DNA of 64,000 nt from Methylothermaceae bacterium. GTDB taxonomy: Bacteria; Pseudomonadota; Gammaproteobacteria; Methylococcales; Methylothermaceae. The stretch is from positions 62,001 through 126,000 of the forward strand of contig JALSIB010000029.1 of NCBI GenBank assembly GCA_026981855.1, in the 5' to 3' direction. The stretch's first letter is position 1; every line of letters starts with the position of its first letter. The notes under the pieces were generated by a model. It saw nothing but the letters and a program-made list of their open reading frames with translations, had not been told where the DNA came from and ran no database searches. Position numbers and translations under genes: made by a program. Shown in pieces: positions 1 to 9,312 of the stretch.

Positions 1-609
1 GATGCCGGGGAGGGGCTGGGGGCGTTCGCGCTGTATCTTTGGTGCGGCTTGGTGCCTTACAACAGCTTTCAACAGGCCGTACAGGGCAGTGCAGGGGTGC
101 TTGTGGGGAATCGTCCGCTATTGCTGCATACCAGATTTCCCGGCTGGATGCTTCCACTGGTGGAAGTGCTGGGAAGCGCGGTGAATGAAATTCTCGGGCT
201 TTTCGTTCTGCTGCTGTTCGTCGGTTGGGAGCAGGGGGTGACTCCATGGATGGCGCTGATACCCCTGCTTGTTTTGGTGAGACTCCTGATCACGGGGGGC
301 GTGGCATGGTTCACCAGCATACTGGCCGTTTTTCTCCCGGACTTTTCACAGCTACTGAGGATGCTTTTGACGCTGGTCTTTTTTGCCACGCCGATCATCT
401 ATCCTTCCAAGCTTATCCCCATGGAATGGAAGTGGTTGTTGACTTTCAATCCTTTCTACTGGCTTGTGTCCGGTTACAGATCCGTGATGCTTGAAGCGGC
501 CATGCCTCCTCCGGGATTCTGGTGGACAGCCTTGGGAGGGGGGCTGGGTTCGATGCTTGGTGTGGCATTCTTCAATCGCGCCCTCGGCAGGGCCAAAGAT
601 TTCCTATGA
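1..609 (+). CDS. wzm: Polysaccharide ABC exporter permease (Wzm-like), 5' end cut off
   Basis: This is an inner-membrane permease of the ABC-2 family that would move a lipid-linked polysaccharide across the inner membrane together with the ATPase encoded next. The frame is open from base 1, so the N-terminus lies outside the window and about 202 residues are visible. At least four hydrophobic segments can be seen, ending with a block containing ATPIIYPSKLIP and the NPFYWLVSGYR motif found near the end of Wzm/TagG-type permeases. Its TGA overlaps the ATG of the ATPase gene (ATGA at 606-609), the usual coupling of Wzm and Wzt. Assignment to polysaccharide export rests on family resemblance and context; the exact substrate is not shown. 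Confidence 0.85.
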   Translation, partial: DAGEGLGAFALYLWCGLVPYNSFQQAVQGSAGVLVGNRPLLLHTRFPGWMLPLVEVLGSAVNEILGLFVLLLFVGWEQGVTPWMALIPLLVLVRLLITGGVAWFTSILAVFLPDFSQLLRMLLTLVFFATPIIYPSKLIPMEWKWLLTFNPFYWLVSGYRSVMLEAAMPPPGFWWTALGGGLGSMLGVAFFNRALGRAKDFL

Positions 610-1820
610 CCGCGGCCCTCAATGCCTGGAATCTGGGCAAGGTCTACCGGCTTTACAATCGTCCCCTGGACAGTCTTCTGGAAATGCTGTTTCGCCGCCG
701 CCGCCACACCCCTTTCCATGCCTTGGAAGATGTGTCGTTTCAACTCGATTTCGGCGAGACGCTGGGTATTGTGGGGGACAATGGCGCGGGAAAGAGCACG
801 CTGCTGAAAATCCTGGCGGGGACCATCGAGCCTTCAACGGGCAGGTTGGAGGTTCGTGGCCGGGTGGCGGCCATACTCGAACTGGGGGTTGGTTTCCATC
901 CTGAATTCACGGGCCTGGAAAACCTGCGTCTTGGATGCGCGATGATGGGGCTGGACGAGTCCGAAACCGAGGAGCGCATTCCCCAGATCCTGGAATTCTC
1001 GGAATTGGGGGAGTTCATCCATCAGCCGCTCAAGACCTACTCATCCGGTATGTATGTGCGTCTGGCTTTTTCCCTGGTGACTTCCGTCGATCCCGATATT
1101 CTGATCATCGACGAGGCGCTGGCGGTGGGGGATGCCCATTTTCAGAAAAAATGCATGGACCGGATGACCGAATTCCGGCAGCAGGGCAAGGCACTTTTGT
1201 TCTGTTCCCACTCCCTATATCAGATACGTCATCTGTGCGACCGGGCGTTATGGATTGACCATGGCAGGGTGCGCCTTATGGGGCCGGTGGAAGAGGTGGT
1301 GGATGCCTATCAGGATCATGTCCGCCGGCAGGATCTCAGCCATCCGGCCAAGTCCACGGCGGTCGAACCCGCTCATGCCGGCCCCGAGGAAAAAATCGCC
1401 TGGATCACGGAGGTTCGATGGCTCGCTTCGCCTGCCGGCGAAGAGGGCGTGCCGGTCTTTTCTACTCATGATGCGCTCAGACTCGAGGTGGTGGCCGGGT
1501 TGGGCCGGGTGGAGGCGGATGACGTGCATATCGGCGTCGTGATCCGGCGCAACGACAGCGTCGCCTGCTTCGGCGCCAGCACCGAGGTCGATCGGGTACC
1601 ATTGGCGATTCTCGAGAAGGGGCGGGTGGGCATCGTCTATGAGATTACTGATCTGCCCTTGTTGTCGGGAGAATATGGTTGTGATATCTACCTGCTCGAC
1701 GCGACAGGCGTCCATATCTACGACTGTTGGCCTGCCTGTCTGAAATTCCGGGTCAGACAACCGGGCAAGGAGCTGGGAATGTGCTGGATGGAGCATCGAT
1801 GGTTGCCGCCGCAGGGTTGA
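606..1820 (+). CDS. wzt: Polysaccharide ABC exporter ATPase (Wzt-like) with C-terminal glycan-binding domain
   Basis: This is the ATPase of the exporter, 404 residues from the ATG that overlaps the permease stop. Walker A is GDNGAGKST at about residues 57-65, the ABC signature is TYSSGMY at about 144-150, and Walker B is ILIIDE at about 165-170. After about residue 250 comes a beta-rich extension of the Wzt_C type. In E. coli O8/O9a Wzt proteins this domain recognises the modified end of the O-polysaccharide, so here it probably selects a terminally modified glycan. A longer reading starting at 522 would overlap the permease by 29 codons and is less likely. Confidence 0.92.
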   Translation: MTAALNAWNLGKVYRLYNRPLDSLLEMLFRRRRHTPFHALEDVSFQLDFGETLGIVGDNGAGKSTLLKILAGTIEPSTGRLEVRGRVAAILELGVGFHPEFTGLENLRLGCAMMGLDESETEERIPQILEFSELGEFIHQPLKTYSSGMYVRLAFSLVTSVDPDILIIDEALAVGDAHFQKKCMDRMTEFRQQGKALLFCSHSLYQIRHLCDRALWIDHGRVRLMGPVEEVVDAYQDHVRRQDLSHPAKSTAVEPAHAGPEEKIAWITEVRWLASPAGEEGVPVFSTHDALRLEVVAGLGRVEADDVHIGVVIRRNDSVACFGASTEVDRVPLAILEKGRVGIVYEITDLPLLSGEYGCDIYLLDATGVHIYDCWPACLKFRVRQPGKELGMCWMEHRWLPPQG

Positions 1821-2791
1821 TGGCGCGAAAACAGGGAAGGGCCGGGCTGCGTATGGCGCCCGTGGATTCCTCCCGGGACGTCCGGGTGCATGCATTGTTC
1901 GAAACCGTGTTTGGCGTCAGGAAGCCTGCCGCTTGGTGGCGATGGAAATATGGCGGGGGAAGGGGGCTGGCGATGGGGGGCTGGCGCGGTGATCGGCTCG
2001 TGGCCCATTACGCCGGTTTTCCGCGTCAGGTCCGCTGGTTTGGAAAAACGGTCGGCGCCTTGCAGGTGGGTGACGTGATGGTCGAACCCTCCTCGAGAGG
2101 TGGATTGACGCGCCGGGGCGCTTTTCAGCGTTGTGCCGCCGCCTTTCTGGAAACCTGGCTGGGGGAGGGAAAGCCTTACTGGTTGGGCTTCGGCTTTCCG
2201 CATCTGCGGGCCATGCTGGTCGCTGAGCGTCTGGGATTGTATGCCCGGGTCGACCGGATGAGTGAACTCCACTGGGCGCCTTTGCCGGATCGCCCTCTTT
2301 GGGGCAGCCGGGTGTTTGCCGTTCAACTTCGAAAGGATGCGGGTGTTTTGGAGCGCTTGTGGATCGAGATGCGGGAGAAGCTGGCGGATTCCATCGTCGG
2401 GGTGCGTGATCCCGCATACTTGTTGCACCGTTATGGCCATCACCCCGAGCATGAATATCATTTGTTTCTGATCCAGCAGCGTTGGACCGGTCGCAAGCTG
2501 GGTGTGCTGGTGTTGCGCCGGGAGGGGGACCGATGCCTCTGGGTGGACTGGGTGGGGGACCCTTCCCATCTGGAAATGGCGGTTTTTCAAGCTAGGCGTC
2601 TGGCTTCGCGCTTCGGTGGGCATTTGTATACGTGGGCGAGCACGTGCCTGGCCCGGCGTCTGGCGCAGACGGAAGGGGAGGTGAAGCCGCTGGATGTCTA
2701 TATTCCCACTTGTGCCTGGACGAAGGGCCCGGCTGCCGGGATGATACGCGACCGTTGGTGGTTGATGCCTGGCGATACCGATTTTTTCTGA
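1820..2791 (+). CDS. GNAT-like acyltransferase of the polysaccharide cluster
   Basis: The product has 323 residues, using the ATG at 1820 that overlaps the wzt stop (TGATG). The opening contains an LFETVFG block followed by WWRWKY, a pattern common at the start of GNAT-superfamily acyltransferases in surface-polysaccharide clusters. There is no signal peptide or membrane segment, so it should act in the cytoplasm, perhaps acylating a nucleotide sugar or lipid-linked intermediate. The donor and acceptor cannot be read from the sequence. An in-frame ATG at 1799 would overlap wzt further. Tight spacing on both sides places it in the exporter operon. Confidence 0.6.
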   Translation: MARKQGRAGLRMAPVDSSRDVRVHALFETVFGVRKPAAWWRWKYGGGRGLAMGGWRGDRLVAHYAGFPRQVRWFGKTVGALQVGDVMVEPSSRGGLTRRGAFQRCAAAFLETWLGEGKPYWLGFGFPHLRAMLVAERLGLYARVDRMSELHWAPLPDRPLWGSRVFAVQLRKDAGVLERLWIEMREKLADSIVGVRDPAYLLHRYGHHPEHEYHLFLIQQRWTGRKLGVLVLRREGDRCLWVDWVGDPSHLEMAVFQARRLASRFGGHLYTWASTCLARRLAQTEGEVKPLDVYIPTCAWTKGPAAGMIRDRWWLMPGDTDFF

Positions 2792-2795
2792 AAAC

Positions 2796-4772
2796 ATGCC
2801 TTCGTTGTTGATTGTTACCCGCGAACGGTCCGATGACCGTCGTTATGGTCTGGGAAAGAGCCTGGATCCTGTCCTGCGGTCACTGCGGGATCAGGGCATG
2901 GAAATCCTCTATTTGTCCCAACAGGATGCCGGCGAGCGGGGGCGGCTGCTCCTGGCGCGCTTGCAGGGCCGGATCGTGCGATGGTTTGGCTGGATCTTCA
3001 GCGGCAGTGAGTTCGACGCTTTGGTGGGGGGGATCCTGGAACGCCTCAACATGGGACGTTTGGCCGCCAAAGTGGCCTTCGGTCGGCGACAGACCCACGT
3101 CCATTGCCACGATCCCATCATTGCCGCGGGCTACCAATGGTTCCGCTGGTATTACGGGGGGTACAAGGCCGGGAGGGTGCGTCATGGACTGACCCAGCAC
3201 GGGTTCGGAAGCTATACCCAGGCTTTGCATGAGGATGGCGCGCGATTGAATGGCTGTCTGATGGCGTGGCTGCGCCGCTGGGAACGCAGGATTTTACAGC
3301 GGGCCGATTGGGTGTTGACGCCTACCGTCGCCAGCCTTGAACAATTGGCCCGTGATCTTGCCTGTTACCCTATCCCGCAGCACTGGCAGGTGATTCCTCA
3401 TGCCCGTCCCGGGTTGACGCTGACATCCCGGGCCCAGGCGCGAAAAACGCTCGGATGGTCCGAAGACTGGTTCGTGGTGCTCGGGGTGGGGCGCAACGCG
3501 CCGCTCAAACGTTTCAGCGACCTCATCCAGGCCTGCGCCAGCTTTGACGAGGATTCTCTTCATCTGGTGCTACTGGGCCCCGGGGACGATCCTACGTTAC
3601 GCCGGTTGGCCCGGGAAGCGGGATTGCCCGAACACCGGTTGCATCTGGAGGCGAGCCCCGAGGCCGGTATTTACTACAGCGGTGCCGATGTGTATGTCAG
3701 TACTTCTCTCACCGAATCGTTCGGATTGGCGAATCTGGAGGCGCTGGTCGCGGGACTGCCGGTGATCGCCACGGCCGTGGGAGGCGTGCCGGAAGTGGTG
3801 GGGGATGGGGGCTGGTTGATTCCTCCCCGTCAGCCCGCGGTACTGGCGGAAGTCATTGAAAAGTTGTGGGCCGACGGCGAACTTCGCGAGGATCTTTCCC
3901 GCCGCGCCGTAAACCGGGCCCGGGGATGGCCTGACGAACACGCTGTGGCGGCTCGATACCTGGCGCTTTATCGGGAAGGAAAGGCCGGCGAAGGGGGGCA
4001 GTGGAAGATGCCGCAGAGAAAGAAGATGGAAAAGGATCGAATGGAAGATCTGTCCGTCTATCCATTGCCCCGGCCTTTGAGTCTGTCTGGCGATCTGCGG
4101 GTCTTGGTGTTTGCGCCCCATCCGGACGATGAAACCCTGGGCGTGGGGGGAATGTTGGCGGGACTGGCGGAGATGGGCGCGCGGGTGAAACTCGTGGTGG
4201 TGACCGAAGGGGAAAGAGGTGACCCGGCGCGCAGGTTTCAAGCCCCGACAGTCCGGGTGAGGCAAGAGGAATTGCGGCAGGCGCTGGCGATCCTGGGGAT
4301 CGATGAATACGTGCAGTGGAAGTTGCCCGATGGCGAATGTGTGGACGATGCGTCTTTGCGCGGGCGGATACAGGCTGAAATTCATGCCGGGCGGCCCGAT
4401 TGGCTGCTGGTCCCTTCTCCCCTGGAGATTCACCGCGATCATGTGGCGGTGGCCGGGGCGGTGACCCATGCCTGGCGGCGGTTGGGCACGCCGGGGCGGT
4501 TGTTTTATTACGAAGTGAGCCAGCCTGTCGCCGCGACCCACGTGGTGGACGTGACGCCGTGGCAGAAGCGGAAACTCCAGGCATTGCAATGTTACCGCCT
4601 GCCCTTGAGCTACTGTGACTATTCCACCCTGTCCACTTCTTTGATGGCCTATCGGGCCCGATGTCTGGCGCCTGGCGCGGAGTCTGTGGAAGCCCTTCTG
4701 GAAATGAAGCCAAAGGAAAGCGGTCGCTTGATGCGGTCCATGGCTTCGTTACGCCGTCACATGGAGCCCTGA
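2796..4772 (+). CDS. GT4 glycosyltransferase fused to PIG-L-type deacetylase
   Basis: This is a 658-residue fusion. Residues about 1-405 form a GT-B glycosyltransferase of family 4: there is a nucleotide-sugar region starting near GVGRNAPLKRF and the E-x7-E type motif ESFGLANLE at about residue 308. Residues about 430-600 form a PIG-L/LmbE zinc deacetylase with APHPDDETLG at about 439 and a second metal site EIHRDH near 546. PIG-L enzymes remove N-acetyl groups from sugars such as GlcNAc conjugates. The simplest reading is that one protein adds an N-acetylhexosamine and deacetylates it, but the substrates are inferred. The linker (about 405-430) is charged and lysine-rich. The gene starts 4 bases after its neighbour's stop. 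Confidence 0.85.
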   Translation: MPSLLIVTRERSDDRRYGLGKSLDPVLRSLRDQGMEILYLSQQDAGERGRLLLARLQGRIVRWFGWIFSGSEFDALVGGILERLNMGRLAAKVAFGRRQTHVHCHDPIIAAGYQWFRWYYGGYKAGRVRHGLTQHGFGSYTQALHEDGARLNGCLMAWLRRWERRILQRADWVLTPTVASLEQLARDLACYPIPQHWQVIPHARPGLTLTSRAQARKTLGWSEDWFVVLGVGRNAPLKRFSDLIQACASFDEDSLHLVLLGPGDDPTLRRLAREAGLPEHRLHLEASPEAGIYYSGADVYVSTSLTESFGLANLEALVAGLPVIATAVGGVPEVVGDGGWLIPPRQPAVLAEVIEKLWADGELREDLSRRAVNRARGWPDEHAVAARYLALYREGKAGEGGQWKMPQRKKMEKDRMEDLSVYPLPRPLSLSGDLRVLVFAPHPDDETLGVGGMLAGLAEMGARVKLVVVTEGERGDPARRFQAPTVRVRQEELRQALAILGIDEYVQWKLPDGECVDDASLRGRIQAEIHAGRPDWLLVPSPLEIHRDHVAVAGAVTHAWRRLGTPGRLFYYEVSQPVAATHVVDVTPWQKRKLQALQCYRLPLSYCDYSTLSTSLMAYRARCLAPGAESVEALLEMKPKESGRLMRSMASLRRHMEP

Positions 4773-5708
4773 ATGACCTCGTCGAAGCACCTCGATCATG
4801 AATGGCTGCCGGCTTTCATCGGCGGTTTTCGAAGCGGTTCCACGCTATTGGTCAATCTGCTGGGATTTCATCCCCGCTTGACGCCCTGGTTCGAAACCAA
4901 GGAATTCTGTGAATCCCTGCGCTGGCTCAGGGTTCTGGAAAACCCCGGGGCGCGGGCCGGGGAGGAATCGTTGATTCAGCCGCGGGCACCGGCGGGTTTT
5001 TCCCTGGATGCGGTCGCGGCGAGGATGCGCTGGCACATAAGCCATAACGATCGACGCCTGAAGAAACAGGTGGCGGACGGGAAGCGGAGCCATGAACGCT
5101 ATCCCTTCGGGGGGGACCATATTCTCTATTCCCTTTCGGAAGCCGGGCGTGCGTTGAATCACTGGCTGGCGCTGCTTGGCGACGATTGCTCCCCCCCTTC
5201 CGTCGCCCGGGCGACGGGGGAAATGATCACCGCTCTGGGGCGGCGGCAGGTCGCTCTGGCGGGACGGAATTACTGGATCAATAAGACCCCGGAGATACCA
5301 CGCTTCGGCCGGGAGCTTCGCTCGTGCCTGGGTGATTGCCGGATCGTTCTGATGGTGCGTAACGGTTGGGACGTGGTGGATTCGGCTTTGGCATTGCAAT
5401 GGGGGCAGGTGGAGGAACTGGCCTGGTGGTGGCGGGGGCTGATTGAACAAAGCCGGGATGCGGCCAAACCCGGGTTATATCTCGAGGTGCGTTATGAGGA
5501 GCTGGTCAGCCGGCCGGTTGAAACCCTCGACCGGGTTCTGGAGTTTATCGGGGTGCGGCCTGTGGGCGGGCAGGTGTATCGGAATTACCTCTCGTCCGGC
5601 GGCGCTCCGCTGGCCTTGAGGTCTCGGCGTGACGGGGGCAGGTCGGGGTTGCGCGCCCGCTTCGAGCGGGTCGCCGGGCGATTGATGGCTGAATTGGGAT
5701 ATGACTGA
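4773..5708 (+). CDS. Sulfotransferase family protein
   Basis: This 311-residue protein begins directly after the stop of the preceding fusion gene. It has the PAPS 5'-phosphosulfate loop as FIGGFRSGSTLL at about residues 15-26, and a 3'-phosphate-binding segment MVRNGWDVVDSAL near residues 193-205, where the Arg and Ser match the usual R...S pair. It would transfer sulfate from PAPS to a carbohydrate or other acceptor. In this operon the natural target is the polysaccharide being assembled, which would make the surface glycan sulfated. That link is inference from context; no PAPS synthesis genes are in the window. Confidence 0.78.
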   Translation: MTSSKHLDHEWLPAFIGGFRSGSTLLVNLLGFHPRLTPWFETKEFCESLRWLRVLENPGARAGEESLIQPRAPAGFSLDAVAARMRWHISHNDRRLKKQVADGKRSHERYPFGGDHILYSLSEAGRALNHWLALLGDDCSPPSVARATGEMITALGRRQVALAGRNYWINKTPEIPRFGRELRSCLGDCRIVLMVRNGWDVVDSALALQWGQVEELAWWWRGLIEQSRDAAKPGLYLEVRYEELVSRPVETLDRVLEFIGVRPVGGQVYRNYLSSGGAPLALRSRRDGGRSGLRARFERVAGRLMAELGYD

Positions 5709-5726
5709 CCACTCTGTGGGATTTCC

Positions 5727-8700
5727 ATGAAAGACGAACAAACGGTGAAAGTGAACACGCCTTTGGTCTCGGTTATCGTCCGCACCAAAGATCGTCCCGA
5801 AGCACTGGTCAAAGCCCTCGATTCCCTGGCCGCTCAAGCCTGCCCGAATCTCGAGGTGATCGTCGTCAACGACGGGGGGCGTGATGTGGCGAAGCAGCTC
5901 GAAAGCCTGCGCAGCCGCTTCGCCTGCCTGGAATACATCGATCTGCAGCCGGGGCGGGGGCGTTCCGCCGCGGGGAATGTGGGGTTGGAAAAGGCCAGGG
6001 GAAAATATCTGGGTTTTTTGGACGATGACGACTGGTTGTTGCCCGGGCATTTTTCCCTGTTGCTGGATGCCCTGGAGAAGGGGACCGATCGGGCCGCCTA
6101 TAGCGGGATACAGTGCGTGCGGCTGGAAAAGGGCCGGTGGCGGAAGCTTCACGTCTACAACGAACCCTACGATCCCCTGAAACTGTTGACCCGGAACTTC
6201 CTGCCGATCCATTCGGTGTTGTTCGATCGCTCTCTGGTGGCCGAAGGATGCCGGATGGACGAGAACCTGGAACGTTACGAGGATTGGGATTTCTGGCTCC
6301 AGGTGGCTGAAAGAACTGGCTTTATCCATGTGGACCGGATCACCGGATGTTACCGGGTCGGGGATGGGGCCGGGTTCGGGTTCGAAACCGGCCGTCAGGA
6401 GCAGTTCGAGGCGCAGAAGGTTCTATACCGTAAATGGCGGCGGCGTTGGCCGGACGAGGTTCTGGTCCGATTGATCCAATATGCCCGGGATGGGATCGAC
6501 CAGCCCTTGAAAGAATCTCATCTGGCCAATCTGGAGAAACTGCTGCGGGAGAAAGACAGGGCCCTGGCTGGGCAACAGATTCATTTGTCCAATCTGGAGC
6601 GTTTGCTGGAGGAAAAGGACCGGGCGCTCGAGTCGCGGCGGGCGCATGTGGCGAATCTGGAGCGTCTGCTGGAGGAAAGGGACCGGGCGCTCGAGTCACA
6701 GCGGGCGCATGTGGCGAATCTGGAACGGCTGGTGGCGGAAAGAGAGCGTGCTTACGCCGCCCAGCAGGTGCATGTGGCCAATCTCGAGACCTTGCTCGAA
6801 GAGGCCAGACAACATGGCCGGGAACTGGAAGCGCATCACCGGCGTCAGCTCGAGGCGTTACGGCAGGAGGTCCGGCACTGGCGGGCGGCGCATCGGGAAG
6901 TTCTCCAATCCACCAGTTGGCGTGTCTCGGCGCCGGTCAGGGTGGCGGGCAGGGCGCTTCGAAGATTGAAGTATTGGGGACGCCGACGTACCTTGAAGCC
7001 GGACCTGAAGCCGCTCCATCAGCTGAGAGCGCTGCCTTGCGGTGGATTCGAGTCCCTGGGCCCCGATCCCCACTTCTCCCTGGAATTTCCCGCCGGACGC
7101 TGTCCCGAGCGCTGGATTGCCGTTTCCGCCCGGATCGAGGGCGATCCTGCCGCCGAGCCGGAAATCTATTTCGATTCAGGAGGGGGATTCGACGAACGGC
7201 GCAAATTCGTCCTCGATCACGTCGGCGGGTCGCGCTTCCAGGCCTTGGTGCGCCTGCCCGAAGGGGTGCAGCGGCTGCGGTTCGACCCCCTCCCTGTGCG
7301 GGGAAAGCTCGAGCGGGTTTCGCTCACCGTGGTGGAAATCGGGCCGCCGGAAGCGTGGGGGCGGCTCGTCCTGGCCGCCGTGGCCGGCTTGCTTGCCGAT
7401 CCCGCAGACTGGCTGGACGGGCTTCGGGAAATGCGGCGTGTCTGGCGGCAAGGGGGCTGGGCGGGGCTTCGGCTGGCGCTGGCGGGCCTTCCCTGCCCGG
7501 CGGAGGAAACGGCCGATTATCCCGCTTGGTTCGAGCGCCACGGCCGCTTGAGCCGGTCCGACCGGCGGGCGATCATCCGTCACTTGCGGTCGCTTCCCAG
7601 GCGGCCGCGGATCTCCGTGTTGATGCCGGTCCACGATCCCGACGAGCGCTGGCTGCGGGCGGCGATCGAATCGGTGCGCCGCCAGCTTTATCCCCAATGG
7701 GAACTTTGTATCGCCGACGACGCTTCCACCCGTCCTTACGTGCGCCGGATACTTGAGGAATACCGGGCGCGGGACGACAGGATCAAGGTGTGTTACCGCC
7801 CGATCAACGGTCATATCTCGGCGGCCTCCAACGATGCCCTGAACATGGCGAGCGGCGAATACGTGGCCCTGCTCGATCACGACGACGAGCTGGCCGAGCA
7901 CGCCCTGTATCTGATGGCCGTGGAGATCGGGCGCCATCCCGAGGCGGTACTTTTCTACAGCGACGAGGACAAGATCGACGAAACGGGGAGACATTTCGAT
8001 CCCTATTTCAAACCCGACTGGAATCCCCTGCTGCTCCTGGGCCAGAACTACCTCAATCATCTCACGGTGTATCGTACCGAGGCGGTGCGCCGCGCCGGCG
8101 GTTTCCGGGAGGGATTCGAGGGCAGCCAGGACTGGGATCTGGCCTTGCGGGTCAGCGAGTCGTTGAAGCCTCGGCAGGTCCGCCATCTGCCTTTCGTTCT
8201 CTACCACTGGCGGGCGGCGGCAGGTTCCACCGCCAGGTCGCCGGAAGAAAAGGGCTACACCGGCGAGACGGCCGTGCGGGCGGTGTCGCAGCATCTCGAG
8301 CGATTGAAGCGTCCCGCCAGGGTGACGCCTTTGCCTGGCGGACATTGCCGGGTGCGTTTCCAGCTGGCGCACAGCCCGCCCCCCGTGAGCCTGATCATTC
8401 CCACCCATGACGGCCACGCGCTGCTGCACCGCTGCGTCGAAACCCTGCTGGCGAAAACCGATTATCCCGACTACGAAGTGATTGTGATCGACAATCGCTC
8501 GCAGGATCCGAAGACTTTGTCCTATCTCGATGAACTGGCGGTCAGGGATCGCTTCCGGGTATTGCGTTACGACCGGCCGTTCAATTACTCGGCCATCAAC
8601 AATTTCGCCGTCCGTCAGGCCCGGGGCGAGATCCTGGGATTTCTCAACAACGATCTGGAAATCCTGGAGGGTGGATGGTTGCGGGAGATGGTCTCCCATG

Positions 8701-9233
8701 CGGTTCAGCCCGAAAACGGTGCGGTGGGGGCGATGCTCTACTATCCGGACGCCCGTATCCAGCACGCTGGGATCGTGCTGGGCATGGGGGGGGTGGCCGG
8801 CCATGCCTGGGTGGGCTGTCCGAAGGGAACGCCGGGGCAGATGGGGCGGCTGCGGCTGGCGCAGCATCTGACCGCGGTGACCGCCGCTTGCCTTGTGGTC
8901 AGGCGCGAGGTGTTCGAGGAAGTGGGCGGATTCGACCAGCGGGGCCTCAAAGTGGCCTTCAACGACGTGGATCTGTGTCTGAAAATCCACGCGGCCGGTT
9001 ACCGCAACGTCTGGACGCCGCTGGCAGAACTGAATCATCACGAGTCGGCCACCCGTGGCTACGAAGACACGCCGGAAAAGCAGCGCCGTTTCCGGCGCGA
9101 GATCGATCTGATGCAGCGGCGCTGGGGCGAGCTGCTGTATGCCGACCCGGCCTACAATCCCAACCTGACGCTGGAAAACTGCGATTTTTCCCTTGCTGTT
9201 TGTCCGAGGGTCGTAAAGCCATGGAAGTCGTGA
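5727..9233 (+). CDS. Triple-domain GT2 glycosyltransferase with tandem-repeat coiled coil
   Basis: A 1168-residue protein. GT2 domain 1 spans about residues 12-240 (VSVIVRTKDRPEALVKALDS, then LDDDDW). A coiled coil at about 258-400 contains five copies of a 21-residue unit beginning H-(LVI)-x-NLE. A linker with STSWRVSAPVR follows. GT2 domain 2 is at about 628-850 (ISVLMPVHDPDERW, IADDAS, LDHDDEL), and GT2 domain 3 at about 887-1150 (VSLIIPTHDGHALL, IDNRS, LNNDLE). Proteins with stacked GT2 domains can act as polymerising or chain-capping enzymes in O-antigen assembly, and the coiled coil may work as a ruler or scaffold as in WbdD-type systems; that role is inference. Start is an ATG 18 bases after the sulfotransferase stop. 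Confidence 0.88.
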   Translation: MKDEQTVKVNTPLVSVIVRTKDRPEALVKALDSLAAQACPNLEVIVVNDGGRDVAKQLESLRSRFACLEYIDLQPGRGRSAAGNVGLEKARGKYLGFLDDDDWLLPGHFSLLLDALEKGTDRAAYSGIQCVRLEKGRWRKLHVYNEPYDPLKLLTRNFLPIHSVLFDRSLVAEGCRMDENLERYEDWDFWLQVAERTGFIHVDRITGCYRVGDGAGFGFETGRQEQFEAQKVLYRKWRRRWPDEVLVRLIQYARDGIDQPLKESHLANLEKLLREKDRALAGQQIHLSNLERLLEEKDRALESRRAHVANLERLLEERDRALESQRAHVANLERLVAERERAYAAQQVHVANLETLLEEARQHGRELEAHHRRQLEALRQEVRHWRAAHREVLQSTSWRVSAPVRVAGRALRRLKYWGRRRTLKPDLKPLHQLRALPCGGFESLGPDPHFSLEFPAGRCPERWIAVSARIEGDPAAEPEIYFDSGGGFDERRKFVLDHVGGSRFQALVRLPEGVQRLRFDPLPVRGKLERVSLTVVEIGPPEAWGRLVLAAVAGLLADPADWLDGLREMRRVWRQGGWAGLRLALAGLPCPAEETADYPAWFERHGRLSRSDRRAIIRHLRSLPRRPRISVLMPVHDPDERWLRAAIESVRRQLYPQWELCIADDASTRPYVRRILEEYRARDDRIKVCYRPINGHISAASNDALNMASGEYVALLDHDDELAEHALYLMAVEIGRHPEAVLFYSDEDKIDETGRHFDPYFKPDWNPLLLLGQNYLNHLTVYRTEAVRRAGGFREGFEGSQDWDLALRVSESLKPRQVRHLPFVLYHWRAAAGSTARSPEEKGYTGETAVRAVSQHLERLKRPARVTPLPGGHCRVRFQLAHSPPPVSLIIPTHDGHALLHRCVETLLAKTDYPDYEVIVIDNRSQDPKTLSYLDELAVRDRFRVLRYDRPFNYSAINNFAVRQARGEILGFLNNDLEILEGGWLREMVSHAVQPENGAVGAMLYYPDARIQHAGIVLGMGGVAGHAWVGCPKGTPGQMGRLRLAQHLTAVTAACLVVRREVFEEVGGFDQRGLKVAFNDVDLCLKIHAAGYRNVWTPLAELNHHESATRGYEDTPEKQRRFRREIDLMQRRWGELLYADPAYNPNLTLENCDFSLAVCPRVVKPWKS
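6519..6833 (+). repeat. 63-bp in-frame tandem repeat, five copies, coding a coiled coil
   Basis: Copies start at 6519, 6582, 6645, 6708 and 6771 with an exact 63-base period. Copies 3 and 4 are nearly identical at the DNA level; the outer copies have diverged. Each unit codes 21 residues, exactly three heptads, with leucines at heptad spacing and many Glu, Arg and Lys residues. Confidence 0.92.
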
Positions 9234-9312
9234 AGGTGGTTCTCACACTGGACCGGATGGCGAGAGACCCCGGCCTCGGGGTGAGAGGGGGAACGATCCG
9301 CAGGAACCGCCC

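Noticed and set aside
6519-6833. CRISPR-like array
   Set aside because: The repeats abut without spacers, are in frame with a period of 21 codons, and encode a coiled coil.
6434-7756. Long plus-strand frame of 440 codons inside the triple-domain glycosyltransferase gene
   Set aside because: It is an out-of-frame reading of the 5727-9233 gene, rich in Gly, Ala, Arg and Pro as expected for shadows in GC-rich DNA, with no domain.
7176-9041. Minus-strand frame of 621 codons opposite the triple glycosyltransferase
   Set aside because: The plus-strand frame has three complete GT2 domains; the antisense frame has no recognisable fold and follows the codon pattern of the sense gene.
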